A DNA stretch of 5,460 nt from Alphaproteobacteria bacterium. Lineage in GTDB: Bacteria > Pseudomonadota > Alphaproteobacteria > Sphingomonadales > Sphingomonadaceae. Numbering within the stretch: the first letter of the stretch is position 1; the number at the start of each line of letters is the position of its first letter. Where the stretch lies: the NCBI GenBank assembly GCA_028293055.1, contig JAQGLD010000387.1, positions 1 to 5,460 of the forward strand, written 5' to 3'. Shown here piece after piece: positions 3,682-5,460 of the stretch. Position numbers and translations under genes: made by a program. The notes below the pieces were generated by a model. The model made no database searches. It had not been told where the DNA came from and was given only the letters and a program-made list of their open reading frames with translations.

Positions 3682-5460
3682 ATGAAACGTGTGACCGCGG
3701 CGCTGCTTTGCAGCGTTCTGCTCTGCGCCAACGGCGAGCCGGATGCAGCAGCGATGTTCGGCGCCAGGGAAAATGTTCAGAGCATCTCGCTCTCTCCCGA
3801 CGGCGGGCGCATCGCCTATATCGTTCCCACCCAGGGCCAGGGATCGCGCCTCTATGCGATCGACATCGGCGCCACCAGCCCGAAGGTGGTGACCAGCGTC
3901 GATGGCGAGCAGCAGCGCATGAACGAGTGCGACTGGGTTTCCAGCGCGCGTCTGGTCTGTTCGACCTACTCGGTGATCAATTCGCAGCAATTGCTGGTCA
4001 ATGCGTCCCGCCTCGTGGCTCTGGATATCGACGGCAAGAATGCCCGCATTCTCGGGCAGCGCGATTCCTCGGACCAGGTCGCGACCCGCCTCTGGGGCGG
4101 CGGAGTGGTCGATTGGCTGCCCGGCCAGGACAATCAATTGTTGATGGAACAGGCTTTCATTCCGGAAGACCGATCGGGCACCTTGCTGGCGCGGACCGGG
4201 CAGGGGCTCGGGGTCGTCCAGATCGACACCGCCAATGGGCACAGCCGAACCGTCGAGGGGCCGCGTCCGGCGGCGGACCATTTCATCTCGGACGGCGACG
4301 GCCAGATTCGGCTGATGCGGACGCTGCCGCCGCGCGGCTCGACCGGGCAGGATTCGAACAGCTTCATCCAATATTACCGCACCGCCGGGTCCAAGGATTG
4401 GGTCCGTCTCGGGTCCTATGACCGGGCAACCGGATTAGGGGCGTTTCCTGTGGCGGTCGATGGGAAGGCTAATGTCGCTTATGTGCTCCAGTCGACCAAC
4501 GGCCGGACCATGCTCTACAAGCTGGCACTCGACGGATCGAACAAGTCCGAGCTGGTCGTTTCCCACGATCAGGTCGATATCGACGGCGTTATCAGGCTCG
4601 GCCGGCGCGGGCGGGTGATCGGCGCCGTTTATACCACCGAGAAAAGACAGTCGGTCTATTTCGACCCTGCGCTCAAGGCGCTCGCCGCAGGACTGTCCAA
4701 GGCCTTGCCGAACAGCCCGCTGATGAACTTCGTCGGTGCCTCCGACGACGAGACGAAATTGCTGGTCTGGGCTGGCGGCGACAGCGATCCCGGCACTTAT
4801 TATCTGCTCGACCGGCCGACAAAGAAGCTGGTGCCGCTGATTCGATCTCGGCCCGAACTCGAAGGCGTCAAGCTCGCTTCCGTCCGGGCGGTCAGCTACC
4901 GCGCCGCCGACGGGACGATGATCCCCGCTTACTTGACCCTGCCGCCCGGCAAGCCGGAAAAGGGACTGCCGACGATCGTCATGCCGCACGGCGGGCCCAG
5001 CGCGCGCGACGAATGGGGTTTCGACTGGCTCGCGCAATTCTACGCCAATCGCGGCTATGCGGTGCTGCAGCCCAATTTCCGCGGCTCGGCGGGCTATGGC
5101 AGCCAGTGGTTCCAGACCAACGGGTTCCAGTCCTGGCGGATCGCGATCGGCGACGTCAACGACGCCGGGCGCTGGCTGATCAGCCAGGGGATCGCCGATC
5201 CAGCCAAGCTCGCGATCGTCGGCTGGTCCTATGGCGGCTATGCGGCGCTCCAGTCGGCCGTCGTCGATCCCTCGCTCTACAAGGCGATTGTCGCGGTCGC
5301 CCCGGTCACCGACCTCGGCGAAGCACGCAACGAATGGGCCGGATTCACCAATTCGGGCAATGTCCGCGACTTCTTCGGCACCGGCCCGCATATCGAGGAC
5401 GGCTCTCCGGCGCGACACGCCGAGGCGATCAGGGCGCCGGTCCTTCTCTTCCACGGCACG
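3682..5460 (+). CDS. Exported S9-family peptidase (prolyl oligopeptidase-like, alpha/beta hydrolase), 3' end missing
   Basis: The frame is open for 593 codons to the right edge; relatives are usually about 640-690 residues, so the last catalytic residues lie outside. Residues 1-24 look like a Sec signal peptide: MKR, a hydrophobic core, then DAAA before Met25, or an alternative cleavage after CANG. Residues about 30-400 fit a beta-propeller with a recognisable blade motif, SLSPDGGRIAYI. The catalytic alpha/beta hydrolase domain follows from about 405. It shows PHGGPSARDEWGF (His436-Gly-Gly, oxyanion region), NFRGSAGYGSQWF, and the nucleophile elbow GWSYGGYA with Ser516. The sequence stops at FHGT, just before the region where the catalytic Asp and His are expected. 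Cys83 and Cys93 (CDWV...LVC) could form a disulphide in the periplasm. Substrate is unknown; the family cleaves short peptides, and some members are acyl-aminoacyl peptidases or esterases. Confidence 0.9.
   Translation, partial: MKRVTAALLCSVLLCANGEPDAAAMFGARENVQSISLSPDGGRIAYIVPTQGQGSRLYAIDIGATSPKVVTSVDGEQQRMNECDWVSSARLVCSTYSVINSQQLLVNASRLVALDIDGKNARILGQRDSSDQVATRLWGGGVVDWLPGQDNQLLMEQAFIPEDRSGTLLARTGQGLGVVQIDTANGHSRTVEGPRPAADHFISDGDGQIRLMRTLPPRGSTGQDSNSFIQYYRTAGSKDWVRLGSYDRATGLGAFPVAVDGKANVAYVLQSTNGRTMLYKLALDGSNKSELVVSHDQVDIDGVIRLGRRGRVIGAVYTTEKRQSVYFDPALKALAAGLSKALPNSPLMNFVGASDDETKLLVWAGGDSDPGTYYLLDRPTKKLVPLIRSRPELEGVKLASVRAVSYRAADGTMIPAYLTLPPGKPEKGLPTIVMPHGGPSARDEWGFDWLAQFYANRGYAVLQPNFRGSAGYGSQWFQTNGFQSWRIAIGDVNDAGRWLISQGIADPAKLAIVGWSYGGYAALQSAVVDPSLYKAIVAVAPVTDLGEARNEWAGFTNSGNVRDFFGTGPHIEDGSPARHAEAIRAPVLLFHGT

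Noticed and set aside
3682..3756. Lipoprotein signal in the peptidase N-terminus (cysteines at residues 10 and 15)
   Set aside because: Both cysteines are preceded by Leu, not Gly, Ala or Ser, so neither fits a lipobox. A standard Sec signal peptide is more likely.
4435..5454. 339-codon minus-strand frame opposite the S9 peptidase gene
   Set aside because: The plus strand carries the propeller and hydrolase motifs through the whole stretch. The antisense protein has no recognisable domain and is a GC-driven shadow; the same applies to 3640-4371.
1..5460. A new defence, mobile or multi-gene system
   Set aside because: All substantial genes belong to familiar housekeeping, polyamine, repair or peptidase families. 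No transposase, integrase, repeat array or attachment-site duplication beside the tRNA is visible.

Overview
This 5.46 kb window is a GC-rich, gene-dense stretch of what looks like an ordinary chromosome. It probably comes from an alphaproteobacterium close to the sphingomonads. Four things suggest this: the very high third-position GC, a TonB-dependent-receptor-like C-terminus, a family 5 uracil-DNA glycosylase whose motif 2 reads HCSRYN, and a secreted S9-type peptidase with sphingomonad-like features. The taxonomic call is inference from protein style, not from a search.

Layout, left to right. The last 18 codons of an outer-membrane beta-barrel protein (+) end at 57. A perfect 14-bp inverted repeat follows at 66-95, probably a terminator shared with the convergent tRNA. 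A complete tRNA-Lys(UUU) lies on the minus strand (121-196) with its CCA encoded. folK (minus, 275-742) and a family 5 uracil-DNA glycosylase gene (plus, 766-1440) diverge with only 23 bp between their start codons. A short candidate gene for a single-pass membrane protein of about 42 residues (plus, 1506-1634) sits behind a good ribosome binding site and converges on aguB across a small hairpin (1636-1651). The minus-strand pair aguA-aguB (3567 down to 1657) encodes agmatine deiminase and N-carbamoylputrescine amidase. A 114-bp divergent promoter region separates aguA from an exported S9-family (prolyl oligopeptidase-like) peptidase gene (plus, from 3682) that runs off the right edge.

How the genes work together. 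aguA and aguB form a complete two-step route from agmatine to putrescine; the arginine decarboxylase that would supply agmatine is not in the window. FolK serves folate synthesis and the glycosylase repairs deaminated bases; they share an intergenic region but no pathway. The peptidase would act outside the cytoplasm. The window shows no mobile element, CRISPR array, phage gene or defence locus, and no sign of a new multi-gene system. The points most worth a second look are the small membrane ORF, the A-C mismatch in the tRNA anticodon stem, and the very tight folK/glycosylase divergence. No gene-free stretch exceeds 300 bases; the longest, 58-274, holds the inverted repeat and the tRNA.
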